A stretch of 64,000 bases of DNA from Borovskyia barvae (lineage: Eukaryota; Euglenozoa; Kinetoplastea; Trypanosomatida; Trypanosomatidae). The position numbers and the translations under genes were made by a program. The notes under the pieces were generated by a model. The model searched no databases. It saw only the letters and a program-made list of their open reading frames with translations, and was not told the DNA's origin. The DNA is taken from assembly GCA_030849085.1 (NCBI GenBank), contig JASAOM010001051.1:62001-126000 (forward strand). Direction: 5' to 3'. Positions 50,138 to 60,789 of the stretch are shown piece by piece. Position 1 is the stretch's first letter. Each line of letters starts with the position of its first letter.

Positions 50138-53006
50138 AGGGTACATTCCTCTGCTTACACGTGCGTGAGGTGGGTGGTGACAGGTGAGCGGAGGAGGCCT
50201 CCCCCCTGTCCGTCTTCGCGAATTTTTTCACCGCCCTCTTCCTGGTGCACCCCCTCTCTTTCTTTCCTTGCTTCTTCGCTCTTGTACGTCGATGTTGGAG
50301 TAGCTTGCCCTTTTGTAACGTCCTTCTAGTATCCCTTTCGTTCTTAAAAATGATGCAGAGGGGGAGTCTTGCGGCCGGCTTGGGCCTCTTTCTTTCCTCT
50401 TTTTTTTCCGCTTGCTCTCTCGGTGCCATCCTCCCCACACTCCCGTCCCTCTCATCGACCTTTGTTCGCCATCCTTGGATGCTCACACGCGCCCCTCTTT
50501 CCTCCAATGCCGCTCGCTGCGACCCCTGGCCAATTTTCCCGCCTTGCTTTTAGGACGCAAGAAGCATCTGTGTCCTCCGTTCACAGTTTTCTTTTCTGGA
50601 TCTGAGGTGGCAGCGGAGATTCGAAGCGCTGCTGTCCTGTGCACACTGGGCGAACGGGAAGTGGAAAAACTAGAATGTACATATATGTATATATGGATCG
50701 ATGATGTCCATCGATTTCCTTAACGTGCGTTGTTACCTACTGTACGAGGAAAAAAAAGTCGCGATGGGGTGCTCCGTGTCCCGTCTTGACGTTGAGGCCG
50801 CTTTCTTCTCCTCTCTCCCTTTTTCCTGTTTCTTTTTTTTTAGCAACCTCTCCGCTTTCGCTGCGGGGTTGGATGGGTGGAGTGGACGCGTATTACTGTT
50901 GATGAACATGCAGGAGAGGGAGTTCGTGAAAGTAAAAGACTACAGGGAGAATGACCACGTTGAAAGTAATGTGCCCACTCCCGCTCCCCTGATGGGGAGG
51001 AAAAGGGTAGAAACGTGGTATCGAACGGAGCACCAGAGCCTCCTATTTCTTAGTTCTATATCTAAAGAAAAGAGCGCCTGTGCAATACTCTCATTTGCCT
51101 TACTTTACAAGCCCTCTGCGGCAGAGAAGCTTACTCGAAGGGCCGATGAAGGTGGGGAATGCGAGGTGGCATCCGGGGTGGGACCAGCGTATTCCTTATG
51201 GAGCAGGGGTAAAAAAAAATGGGGCGCTTGCACTGGATGCAGCGGATCGAACGTGGTCTTGTTTGTACCAGTGCTTCCATCTCCCCACGCTTTCTATGTT
51301 CCCTTTTTCGTCCAGTTGGGCAGGAGAGGCGATTTCGTTTCCCCCCCTCTCTCTCGCTGTTTAATTTTTTCGTCTCCTTTGATTTCGCTATTCTCTCTCG
51401 CTTTTCTTTTCATTCGCGTTTTTTGCTGTCTTCGATGTCGGCGCAGCATCGAGAAAGAGAGGGAGAGTGTCATCGAGCTCGTAAGCTGCGACGATCCAGG
51501 GTTAGAAGGGAACGTGAGAGGTGCAGGCATGCGACCGATGTTGCACGTCTTTCTTCTTGTGGGCGTGACGGCGTGGGTGGAGAGATGACTGGGGGAATCC
51601 AAAGCGGATGGCCTGCGAATGATCGTTGATCGACCAAGGCAGATGGAGAGAGTGATGATGGTGAAGTTAAATGAATAGCGAAAAGCAAAAGATAGCAGCG
51701 CCCCTCCCCCCCTCGAGAGAAAGGCACAACCACCAAAGAAATACACTCATACACGCAACTAACTTATAAACTGAGATGATGTTGGTCCTGAACGACATCT
51801 TTTTGGTGGTTCTCTTAGGTGGTCTCTCTCTCTCTCTCTCTCTCTCGAGAGAGAGAGAGAGGGGAAGCGTTACAGCAACGAACCGCGACAGATGAAAACG
51901 AAGTGAAAGTAAAACAATGCATGGAGTGGGGAGAAATAGTTTTAATTTATGTGTGTATTTCGACCTCATGACCGTGAGACAGGTCGTGCGCGGCTATAAC
52001 AATCGAACTTCCCCCCCCCTCTTGCTCTCCCCCTCTTTATTAAAAATGTTTTGATAAGTGGCGTGTGCGCGCAAGTGCCGCGGAGGGAATGCCGGATGAT
52101 GCAAAGAGAGGAAGAGAGGTAGTATGACACACACCAACCCAGATCGACACCGGTATGGGGGAAGGTGACAACCCCTCCCTATGCGAGAGACTGTTGCACA
52201 CCGATTTTTTTATTCTTCGAAAAGGAGATGGTATGCACTTTTGCCTATGCTACAGACATGTGTAACGATGGTGGGACCCCCCCTTCCCCCGGAGATGGGC
52301 TCGCCGAGAAAATGCCGATGCCATTGGCGTGGAGAGGTTTTGTATCGCAGCCTCTGCTCGTGTGACATCGCAAGGAGACTCACTGATGCTGTGCTGCGCG
52401 AGGAGGAGAGGGGGGGGGGTAAGGGAGAGAAGTACCAGGCGGAGAGGGTGGAGTGCATACCGCATGGGAGCCTGTCGCTTCTCACCTCCCATGGGAAGAA
52501 AAGTGTACCGCCCCTGCTCTGTGAGCCTCCCCTCGGGGGTGTGCGCTTACGCACAGAGACACATACACACGCCACGATAAAGAAAGGCAGGACCGTGAGA
52601 GAAGATGCGTGAGGGCACAACCCAGTCACACTCCTTGCTTGTCCTGCAGCTGAGTCCTTCAAAGAGCAAAAATTTCCTTTTTTTCTCTCACGGCTCCCCC
52701 TTCCCTAGCGGGAAAACATAAAAAAGATGCGAGGCTCACAGCAGCAGTGATGCTATCGGTGAGGCATCTTCATTGTAGTGTTTTCAGCATGCGCTCTTCG
52801 AAGCGGTGAGCCCGTAATTCCTTTTCCTCCCCTCCTTTCGCCTCGTCCTTTATGATGGGCTCCATGTGCGAATTGTTTCTCATAATACTTCCCCTCCTCT
52901 TTTTTGCTTGATATCTATCAGTACCGGTACAACCTGTTCTGGATGATTTGGTGCACCTCACCTATATACATCTATACGCCCACCATTGCGAAGATCAAGA
53001 GGAGGT
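50138..53006. other. Long intergenic spacer downstream of ERG4
   Basis: About 2.9 kb, the longest spacer within a cluster here. It holds an AT-rich stretch near 50675-50700, the TC/GA palindrome at 51823-51860, C and G runs, and AT/CA stretches. A 295-codon frame (50701-51588) is discussed as a finding but not called. The acceptor for the next gene is probably the tract ending TATCAG at 52920-52921. Confidence 0.6.
51823..51860. repeat. (TC)12(GA)7 inverted dinucleotide repeat
   Basis: Twelve TC units pass directly into seven GA units. Positions 51833-51860 form a perfect 28-base palindrome centred on the CG step at 51846/51847. In the ERG4 transcript it could fold into a tight hairpin. Confidence 0.92.
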
Positions 53007-53477
53007 ATGCTGCGCTCTAGCTGCATGCTTGCGGACAGCTTCAAGGAGCACTATCACCGCGTTCATCTACCGCGACGACTGGCGCTTCAGCGGTACGTGA
53101 GGCGAGAGGAGGCGCGCCTCCGCAGGACCAAAAGTAAAGCCGGTGCCACTGCTGGCTCATCAGGGGCGTCGCCCGGAGAGGTGCCCTATAAATATAATCG
53201 TTGGTGGGTATCCAATGATCACGAGTTTGTGCATCAATACGCCTTTGTGGAGGACCCAGAGGTGACGCAAGCGAAGCGTACCACTGTCCCTCTTGTCACA
53301 AAGGAGAATATATGGGCAGAGCCGCAGCAGACCTTCTTTCTCCCCTTCGCCCCCTTTGTCCGGGTCGTGGACTACGCGAAAGATCCAGACACGAAGTTTC
53401 TCAAACCGGTGAACATTCCCCGCTGGAAGGACTACATGCAGCGCTCCAAGCCGGTGGTGCCGCGAACGTGGTATTAG
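53007..53477 (+). CDS. Small basic hypothetical protein, possibly mitochondrial, 156 residues
   Basis: Not recognised. MLRSSCMLADSFKEHYHRVH is followed by a strongly basic helix (LPRRLALQRYVRREEARLRR), an Ala/Gly/Ser linker, and a Pro/aromatic C-terminal half (KYNRWWVSNDHEFVHQYAFV; TFFLPFAPFVRVVDYAKD) ending KPVVPRTWY. There is no membrane segment. Basic N-terminal helix plus extended Trp/Tyr/Pro tail is a style common in kinetoplastid mitoribosomal and respiratory-complex accessory proteins; this is inference only. The frame extends upstream to a TTG at 52986, so the first ATG is 53007. Confidence 0.7.
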   Translation: MLRSSCMLADSFKEHYHRVHLPRRLALQRYVRREEARLRRTKSKAGATAGSSGASPGEVPYKYNRWWVSNDHEFVHQYAFVEDPEVTQAKRTTVPLVTKENIWAEPQQTFFLPFAPFVRVVDYAKDPDTKFLKPVNIPRWKDYMQRSKPVVPRTWY

Positions 53478-54755
53478 GCGACGCCGACGGCGGCGATCAC
53501 AGGGGCGTCCTCGCCAACGTCGTATTTGTCTCCATCCCCCCTCTCTCTCTCGCCCTCCAAGCAAGCGCGCTTCTGTTGACAGTCACAAAGCGTCTCTTCA
53601 CCGTGGCCGCGGTGGAGGAGCAGGCGGATGTCTCCTCCTCACCAACCTATCTCTGTCCCCCCCCCTCACCCCTCACCTGTGCATGGCATCAAGGGGCAAT
53701 GGAGGAGGCCACAGAGGTGTATTGCCGGTGCTTCTTTCGTTCCATCGGCCGTGAAAAAGCTTGTGAGGGCAGCCACCATCTGGTGGGGAAAAGGGGGCGT
53801 GAAGGCGGGCAGAAAAAAGAAGTCGAAAGGAATGGGAGACAAGAGGGCTGAGGGGTGTACACAACCAACGTTAGCCGGTAAGCTGCTACTGCTTTCGTGG
53901 GAAAGGCGTACGCAAACAAGAGAATCAGGGAGTATTTTGTGGACATGGCGTTATATCCGGTGGACGTCGTTAACGCATGGCTTCCTCTGAAAGAGCCGTG
54001 ATATTCTCTTGCTTGCTGTCCATGGATGAGGGGGCGCTATGCTGTCGACGTTCTACACACTGCATCGACAAAAAACCCGTCTAGCGAATGTTGAAAATTT
54101 TGTAGCAGCGTTATGGTCGGCTCCCCGCGATAAGTATTGTTGCTATCGGGCCTATACGCGGGAAGGAGAAGAGGAAGGGGGGGGGGTAGAAAAAAGCGGG
54201 TGGGCTAAGCGCCCCGTGGTTCCCAGGTCGCAGCTCCTCCCTTCCCTCCCTTTCCTGGTAGACGCCTTTTATTCTGTGGTCGTTGCCTTTAGAGGTAGCC
54301 CACGAGCTTCTCCCTTATTCTTTTGCCCCCTGTAGGCCCCACCTCTCGTTTCCTACCAAGCTCTTAGAGAGATTTTCCCTTTCCTCATCTGCCCGCAAAC
54401 CTGCCGAATGTATGCTACTTTATTCTTCCCTCTCTTTTGTTCACCTCTACCTTTCCTGTTCCGCCGTTTTGCGATGCGATTCCCCACTCCTGTTGCCGCG
54501 AGGAGTATCACACTCGTAACTTTCGATAAGCTGCAGGGCGACCTGGGGTAAAGACTACAGCGTTCTGCTCCCGAGTCCGCTTGCTGGTGCTCTTGCATTC
54601 ACTTCAACGCGCATGCGCTCGTGATAAAGCACGTGTGCGTGTAAACTGGGTCTCTCTAGCGCTTCTGCCTTACCAACTTGGTGAGCCGGCGTACCGCCCC
54701 CTCCCTTCCGTGAAACGAAAGGGATTCATTATCCTCACACACGAGAACTTGCATC
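53478..54755. other. Intergenic spacer before the TTC4 gene
   Basis: Trailer of the 156-residue gene and leader of TTC4. T/C-rich stretches lie near 53535-53560, 54230-54260 and 54400-54450. A G9 run lies near 54179-54187. No gene recognised. Confidence 0.55.
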
Positions 54756-55925
54756 ATGCTGCGGGGGCTCGTCAATTCGGAGAAGCTAACCTCCGAGCAG
54801 GAGGAGCACATCGACCACCTGCAGCGTGAAATCGATGAAATCTGGAATCGGAGGGGCAACTTCCACATCGACCCAGACGCGTGGGAGTCGATGCCGTTCT
54901 TCATGGAGAACATCACGCAGGAGGATATCGACAAGAATGCCAACTGTGCGGCGCTCGCGTCCATCGTGTATGACGAGGTTCCACCGGATGAAATAGCGGA
55001 AAATCGAAAGGAACACGGCAATCGTGCCTTGAAGATGGCGCTCAACCCAACCCAGGAACGCCGTGAAAACCTGGCACGCGCGGCGTGCTACAGCTACACC
55101 GAGGCTCTCCAGGCGAAAGGGAAGGATGCGAAGCTGTCCTCTGTGATTTACGCAAACCGCAGTCTGGCGCAGTTCATCATCGGAAATTATGGCCACTCCA
55201 TGGAGGACGCCCAGCGTTCCATCATTTTGAACCCCGACTACCGCAAAGCGTATTTTCGCGCCGCCAAGTCCGCGTACGCGCTGAAGAAGTACGAAATAGC
55301 CCTGCAACTTCTTGACAAAGGGCGGCGCGTGGAGGATCCACCGATGGACGCTGCCGCGCTGTCCGAGTTCGCGGAGCTGGAGGGGCTCTGCACGCAGGGG
55401 AAGGAGCGGAAGACGGCCGAAGAGGCGAAGCTTCGCCGCACGGCGCAGACGCAGGCGGCAAAGGTTTCCAATGTGGCCCGCGCCATTACATCGTGTGGCA
55501 TCAAGATTTCCCCTCGAGCCGAGGTGACGAGCGAGCAGATGGGTGTATACGGGAATCCAAAGCCGTATTTTGACACGGATGGCGCTCTGCACGTTCCTCT
55601 GCTTTTCATGTACGACGAGTACCAACAGACAGACATCATGCACGACGTGGCCTGCGACGTTTGTGCGGCGGAGCTGTTGGATGAGCTCATGCCCTTCCCG
55701 TGGGATGATCGGGGACGCTATCAGAAATTCGATGATGTCATCGTCTTTTATAAGGTGGATGATGGTGTTAAGGAACCGAAGTGCTACGAGGTGCAACAGG
55801 GCTGGCCTCTGCTGGAGGTCTTCCGCGAGGACACGTACGAGATGCCGCAGCTAATGCCAGTGCTGCACGTGGTGTGCAAGACGAGCGACTTGGTGGATCA
55901 GCTGAAGATACGCCGTGTGAGCTAA
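54756..55925 (+). CDS. TTC4/Cns1-like Hsp70/Hsp90 co-chaperone
   Basis: 389 residues. The N-terminal region contains DPDAWESMPFFMENI, the family's W...PlFM motif. A three-unit TPR domain follows: AENRKEHGNRALKMALN, ARAACYSYTEALQAKG (unit 1), LSSVIYANRSLAQFIIGNYG and HSMEDAQRSIILNPDYRKAY (unit 2), and FRAAKSAYALKKYEIALQLL (unit 3). Clamp residues such as K/N in 'KEHGN' and 'YANRS' and 'KAYFRAAK' are present, suggesting binding of EEVD tails of Hsp90/Hsp70. After a helical linker, the C-terminal ~125 residues (VPLLFMYDEYQQTDIMHDV, LMPFPWDDRGRYQK, GWPLLEVF, LMPVLHVVCK) correspond to the Cns1/TTC4 wheel domain. Length matches the family (385-390). The start is the first ATG in frame. A large antisense frame is a shadow. 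Confidence 0.9.
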   Translation: MLRGLVNSEKLTSEQEEHIDHLQREIDEIWNRRGNFHIDPDAWESMPFFMENITQEDIDKNANCAALASIVYDEVPPDEIAENRKEHGNRALKMALNPTQERRENLARAACYSYTEALQAKGKDAKLSSVIYANRSLAQFIIGNYGHSMEDAQRSIILNPDYRKAYFRAAKSAYALKKYEIALQLLDKGRRVEDPPMDAAALSEFAELEGLCTQGKERKTAEEAKLRRTAQTQAAKVSNVARAITSCGIKISPRAEVTSEQMGVYGNPKPYFDTDGALHVPLLFMYDEYQQTDIMHDVACDVCAAELLDELMPFPWDDRGRYQKFDDVIVFYKVDDGVKEPKCYEVQQGWPLLEVFREDTYEMPQLMPVLHVVCKTSDLVDQLKIRRVS

Positions 55926-57095
55926 GCCTACGGCTCCCTGTTGATGAAGCAAATAGGCTATGTTAGCCTTTTAGCTTTCGCCCCCTCCCCCTTTCTGCTA
56001 ACTGCCGTGCTTGCCACTGCTGACCCTGAGGAAAAAAAGGGAATGCGGTGCCGATCTTCGTCTTTTTCCGTGTGGGCGCTCAGGAGGATTTCAGCCTTGA
56101 TACCACGTTACATCGGCAATGGCGATTGCAGAGAGTCTTCCTCGGCGGTCAGCGATGCGGCGCTCTCATGTTATTCCCGACCGCGCGCCGTAAACCCGCT
56201 CCCCCTTCCTTACGCTTTTTGAAGAATGCCTTCGTTGTGGCTACCTCTGCTTCTCCATATTCACACCTCGCGCTGTGGCGTTCCGCAACACTATGGCCAA
56301 GTGGAGCTCTGTCACACACATCACCTTCTTCGGACGTCACTTCCGCACCACCTACTCGGTTCTAAAGAAAGAAGACATAAGGAAATCGTCACCTTCTGCA
56401 TATTCGCACCTTACAGCAGGGACGCTACTATTAAACGTGTAATGGATGGCCCTCCCCCCCCCTTCCCCCCATTCGTACATTGTCTGTGAGCGGAAAGGGA
56501 AAAGGGTAAACACCATCGCAAGTTAAGAGCGAAGAAAAAAAAGCAGAACATCAGGAGTGAACTCATCCGACGACGGCTTTGATTTAAGTGACGCGGATAA
56601 GCCCTTGTATACTGAGGGCAGATCCTTTCTTTCTGTCTGGAAGGGCCTGCCGCGGAACTCGTCACCCCATTCCTCATGACACAGACGCTGACAAAAAAAA
56701 GCAGCGACGTACATTCATGTAGTACTTTCTTCTGTTCTTTTCTCCGCTTCATGTACGTGCGAGGGAATGTGTGACCTTGGTGTAAGGTGGAGTTCTTTCT
56801 AAAATCTTTCACCTTCCTTTCTCGCGTACGTGCGCGTCTCCCTTTCCCTCTTTCTGACCTCCTATGCACATCAAAAAATCTCTCGCTCCCCCCTCAATCC
56901 CCCCTTTTCCTTCAAAAGAAGAGGAGTGGCAGCAGCGGCGAGCGTATTGACGTGGCATGTATCGCCGAGGGAATACACAACGCACAGGGTGTTGCCGTTC
57001 AGTAGTCGGTTTCAACTTTTCTGTTATCTGAAGCTCTGACGTCAGCGGCTGCTATTTGTTGCTGTGAGACTTCCCCTACCATTATTGCAAAGAAC
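55926..57095. other. Intergenic spacer between TTC4 and the POT transporter
   Basis: Trailer of TTC4 and leader of the transporter. Contains a C7 run near 56453 and a T/C-rich block at about 56805-56915, probably the acceptor tract for the transporter. No gene recognised. Confidence 0.55.
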
Positions 57096-59042
57096 ATGTT
57101 TCTGGGGTTTCCGAGCTCCGTTTGGGCCATCCTTGGCATCGAGTTTGTGGAGCGCCTTGGCTACTATGCCGTAGCTTTCTCCCTATTCACGTACTGCACC
57201 CTGATGCTTCGAGCCGGTGCCGTGCTGGCCAACGCGCTCATTAATGTGGTGTACATCCTCATTCCGGCGGCAGCGTTTGTGGCATCCGGTGTTGCAGACA
57301 GCAAAGTTGGACGGCCGCGCGTGCTGGCTCTGTCGTTGGCGATCTACACCACGTCGTTGGTTCTCCTCAGCTTCTCCGCCACTCCTATCCTCTATGATCC
57401 TTTTCCCACGAGATCGTTAGGGGGTGGCAAGGCCATCTTTATCGTTGCGTTATTGGGTTTCAGTATCGGCTATGGATCGATGAAGGTGTGTACGACTCCG
57501 CTCATGGCGGACTGTCTCGTGCGGCGTTACCGAAGTGTCTTGAGAACTTCGCCCTGCATCGACGACTTGGAGACGCGAGAGGCAGCGGAAGACGGAAAGT
57601 CTGACGTCGCGCTCGCTGAGCTGTGTCACCAATTGGGGGTTCGATCGGACAGTGCAGATGAAGAACGGGAGACGGCACGATGGAATACTACAGCCGTTTC
57701 CCCGGTTGCCGACGCTGCCGCGAGGACGAAAACTCAATTCAGTCCATCGATCGGCGCACTCCGTCCTCCAGTAGCAATGGTGTCCGCCGTTTCTGCCCTG
57801 GCCAACCCCGATGTACCGGATATGCCCTGCGATGATGAGCTCGTGAAGCACGTCCTCTCCCGTCTCTTCATCTATTTCTACTGGGTCACGAATGTGGGTG
57901 GCCTTATCGGCACGTTAGTCGCTCCTCTTCTCCGCAACTTCGACAGCCGTCATGTGTACTCTGGGAGTGAGGAGTACAGTAGCGGTTACTATTGGAGTTT
58001 CTTACTCGCTGCCGGCTCGGTGGGGCTGGGTGGGGTGTTGCTCTGCCCATGCTATGGTTGGCTTCCTCGCAATGATCCAGCGCCCACCTTCGTACTTGTG
58101 CGCGTTCTGGCGCTGGCGGTGCGGAACCGAGCTGCTACATTTCGGGGAGAGTTAATGATGCAGGGGCCATCGGCGGTCGGTAATGAAATACTCACGAATC
58201 CCCGAGACTTCCTCGACTTCGCAGCTCTCAAGTCCGAACCCACCTCGCTTCACTACAATGCGGTGTCGGATATGCCGCCGTATGGTTTTGAGAACCGTGA
58301 AGATGCAGCGACGGACCGCGCGGCGACGCAGCAGGGGGGGAGCACAGCTCTCGATGATAAAGACATGCTGTTTACTGCCAGAGTATCCGAGTGGGTGGTG
58401 GACTGCCGGGCGACGTTGAGAGTGTGCCGCACCTTTGTGGCGCTGCCCATCTACTGGCTGATCTGTAATCAGTTTAGCACTAACCTTATGTACCAGGCAT
58501 CTGCGCTGAATCTGCCGCCGGACATTCCGGAGGAGCTTTTTAACAACGTCAACACGCTCACTATGCTCTTATTTCTGATGCTTTGGGATCGCTGTCTGCT
58601 TCCATGGGTGCTGCATCGTCAGGTGCCCTCGGCGCGCCTCCGTATCACTATTGGCTTCACATGCATGAGCGTTTCTATGCTGTGGTGCGGACTTCTTCAG
58701 AGGTTCATCACCAGGCGTGGTTACTACAACGGCGATGACAGCTATGTGGTGCGGGATGGCGAGCACAAGCTGTCAGCAGGATGGCTGATCATGCCTTATG
58801 TCCTGCAAGGCGTTGCGGCTGCCTTCGTGGACCCTACTGTGATGGAGGTTGCGTACCGTGATGCCCCGGAGCGGATGCGGGGTACGGTGATGGGACTGTA
58901 CTGGGTTGCCTCCAGCGCGAGTGGGTTTCTGGGTCTTTTACTGTCGCCCGTGATGCGACCGTGCAACGCTGAAATTCTTTTTTTTTCATTCGCGGTGGCG
59001 CAGATGGCGGTGTCTGGCGTTTTCTACCGTATGAACGGGTAA
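57096..59042 (+). CDS. POT/PTR2-family proton-coupled transporter
   Basis: A 648-residue polytopic membrane protein of the proton-dependent oligopeptide transporter family (major facilitator superfamily). It opens with the family's ExxER proton-coupling motif in helix 1 (E16, E19, R20 in IEFVERLGYYAVAFSLF). Near residue 258 the second PTR2 signature is visible as FYWVTNVGGLIGT (family FYxxINxGS). About 12 hydrophobic segments can be traced. Two long hydrophilic loops interrupt the fold, at about residues 149-245 and 335-430, rich in Ser, Ala, Asp and Arg, which is why it exceeds the usual 500-600 residues. The substrate (di/tripeptides, nitrate or other solutes) cannot be read from sequence. 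The start is right at helix 1 with no extra N-terminal tail. Confidence 0.87.
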   Translation: MFLGFPSSVWAILGIEFVERLGYYAVAFSLFTYCTLMLRAGAVLANALINVVYILIPAAAFVASGVADSKVGRPRVLALSLAIYTTSLVLLSFSATPILYDPFPTRSLGGGKAIFIVALLGFSIGYGSMKVCTTPLMADCLVRRYRSVLRTSPCIDDLETREAAEDGKSDVALAELCHQLGVRSDSADEERETARWNTTAVSPVADAAARTKTQFSPSIGALRPPVAMVSAVSALANPDVPDMPCDDELVKHVLSRLFIYFYWVTNVGGLIGTLVAPLLRNFDSRHVYSGSEEYSSGYYWSFLLAAGSVGLGGVLLCPCYGWLPRNDPAPTFVLVRVLALAVRNRAATFRGELMMQGPSAVGNEILTNPRDFLDFAALKSEPTSLHYNAVSDMPPYGFENREDAATDRAATQQGGSTALDDKDMLFTARVSEWVVDCRATLRVCRTFVALPIYWLICNQFSTNLMYQASALNLPPDIPEELFNNVNTLTMLLFLMLWDRCLLPWVLHRQVPSARLRITIGFTCMSVSMLWCGLLQRFITRRGYYNGDDSYVVRDGEHKLSAGWLIMPYVLQGVAAAFVDPTVMEVAYRDAPERMRGTVMGLYWVASSASGFLGLLLSPVMRPCNAEILFFSFAVAQMAVSGVFYRMNG

Positions 59043-59681
59043 CCATGGGGTGGCACCTGACGTTTCCGCGAGGGTGTTTCGGACGAGGGGGAGGCGTAGT
59101 GGAGGGAGACGGTGGTGGTGGTGGTGGTGGGAAGGGAGTATCGTCAAGCGCTTTCCTGATGACGACAACATTAATCGATGCACTGTCTCCCCTCGCCCCC
59201 CTTCGCTGCTCCACCCACTCTTCCTCTTCCCATCAGTGAAGGAGGCTCAGTATATTATCCTCCCCCATCCCCTCCCTTACAGAAGTTTTGTGAGCAGGGT
59301 GAGGATGTGCCATCGTGAAGGCGCGAGGCGGACGTCTGCGCCGTTCTTCGTACATTAGGAGCCACACCATGCGTGAGCGACGGCGTCCGCAACGCAGCGT
59401 CATACTTCTACCCTCACTCACACCCACACGACACCACAAACTCGTATATATATATATTTGTGCGTGTAATTCAACTGCAAATACCCCCCTTCCTTCGTTT
59501 CTTCCTTCCCCTCCCCCCGAAAAAAATAGTGTTGCACTGCCATCCCTCTCCTTTCCCACCCCCTTTTTTGCCTCCTTTTCCAGTTTTTATGTTCTCGTCT
59601 CGACGCTGCCGATGATCGCAGCGCTTCCACTTTTGTCTCTACCGCGTACTCACGCGTTGTCCTCATGTGCCGCTCTTTCTC

Positions 59682-59702
59682 TCTCTCTCTCTCTCTCTCT
59701 CT
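59682..59702. repeat. TC microsatellite
   Basis: About 10 TC units ending in a T5 run, in the spacer upstream of eL6. Confidence 0.88.
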
Positions 59703-60679
59703 TTTTCGTATATGAGTGTCCTTCATTTCGTGCTCGTCCTCGAGTTTTGTTTCTTGCAAGGGCGACACCTTCACGTGGCAAAACCCTGCGCGCGGCATGC
59801 CGTGGCCTTTTCGCTCTTCTTACGTGTCAACCCCCCTTTCCCCTTCCCTGCTCCACCTTCTTTACTTCTGCTGCTGGAAACATAGTCATAGCCCCTTTTG
59901 CTTCCTTTCTTCCTTTCTTCCTTATTATTATTACTTATTCCTTCACGCCTGATAGGAGTTGCAGGCATACGCGGTGAAGGGCGATGGGCATGAGGAGGGG
60001 CATATATGGAGGGGCGGCCATTTGGTGGTGGTGAAGTGGGCTTGGACCGGGGAGGGGGGGGGACAGTGACGATGCGAGAGTTTATCCTCGCAGCGTCCTC
60101 CCTCAGCGCCGCTAGTGTGGCTTGTGTGTGTGAGGGGGTGCTTTGGCGTTGGAAGGCGCTTCATGAATTTCTGTGGGGACGCGTTCTCCTCACCCTCCTT
60201 CCCCTAACCAGGAGCCTTCGCTGCTGCTTCACAAGCTGCGATCACCGAGTCGGAAGTGTTTTGCGGGTATAACGTCGAGTCCCGAGTTTCTTTGATGTTG
60301 TCATGATACTGGTCAATCTGTCGCTGGCGGGTGAGGGGCGAGGAAGGGTGTGTGTGAAAACGCAAAGCCTGGCTCGTCATGCATCTTCATGGAAGACCTT
60401 CGCTCTCTTTAGGCTTCCTCTTCTGGAAAATTTTCCCTTCCGCTCTTATTTTCTCGTTTGCATCGAGGCCGGCTTCCGCCTCCTCGTCTCCTCTTAGCCG
60501 CTCACTCTTCATTCTTCTGCTGCACTAATAAATGTTTGGATCTTCTCGCTTATGTTGGCGCGGGTAATGGTTTCCCTCTTTGCTGCGACCCCTTCCCTGA
60601 GGGCGTCCTTGCATCTATCCACACACGCGACCACCGCGTCGCACGCGCGCATGCCACTCTTCCCCTGACCGTTGTGCTT

Positions 60680-60746
60680 CACCCCTTCTCTCTTCTCTCT
60701 CCTTCTTTATTCTCTTCTTGTGCGTCGCACTGAACCCCATCCACAG
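60680..60746 (+). promoter_or_regulatory. Probable trans-splice acceptor of ribosomal protein eL6
   Basis: A long T/C tract (60680-60720) is followed by the first AG at 60745-60746 in CATCCACAG. This gives a 43-base leader to the ATG at 60790, typical of highly expressed ribosomal protein genes. Confidence 0.62.
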
Positions 60747-60789
60747 TCTGGATTTCAACGCTTATCACCCCCTTTAAGGAAAGAAAAGC

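Larger units (their letters stand above)
59043..60789. other. Intergenic spacer between the transporter and eL6
   Basis: About 1.7 kb. It contains a GGT repeat (about 59112-59131), a short AT repeat near 59445, a TC repeat (about 59682-59702), and at the right end the strong T/C tract and acceptor of eL6. The 220-codon frame at 59315-59977 is low complexity across the TC repeat. Confidence 0.6.

Noticed and set aside
54786-55796. 336-codon minus-strand frame
   Set aside because: Antisense shadow of the well-supported TTC4/Cns1 gene.
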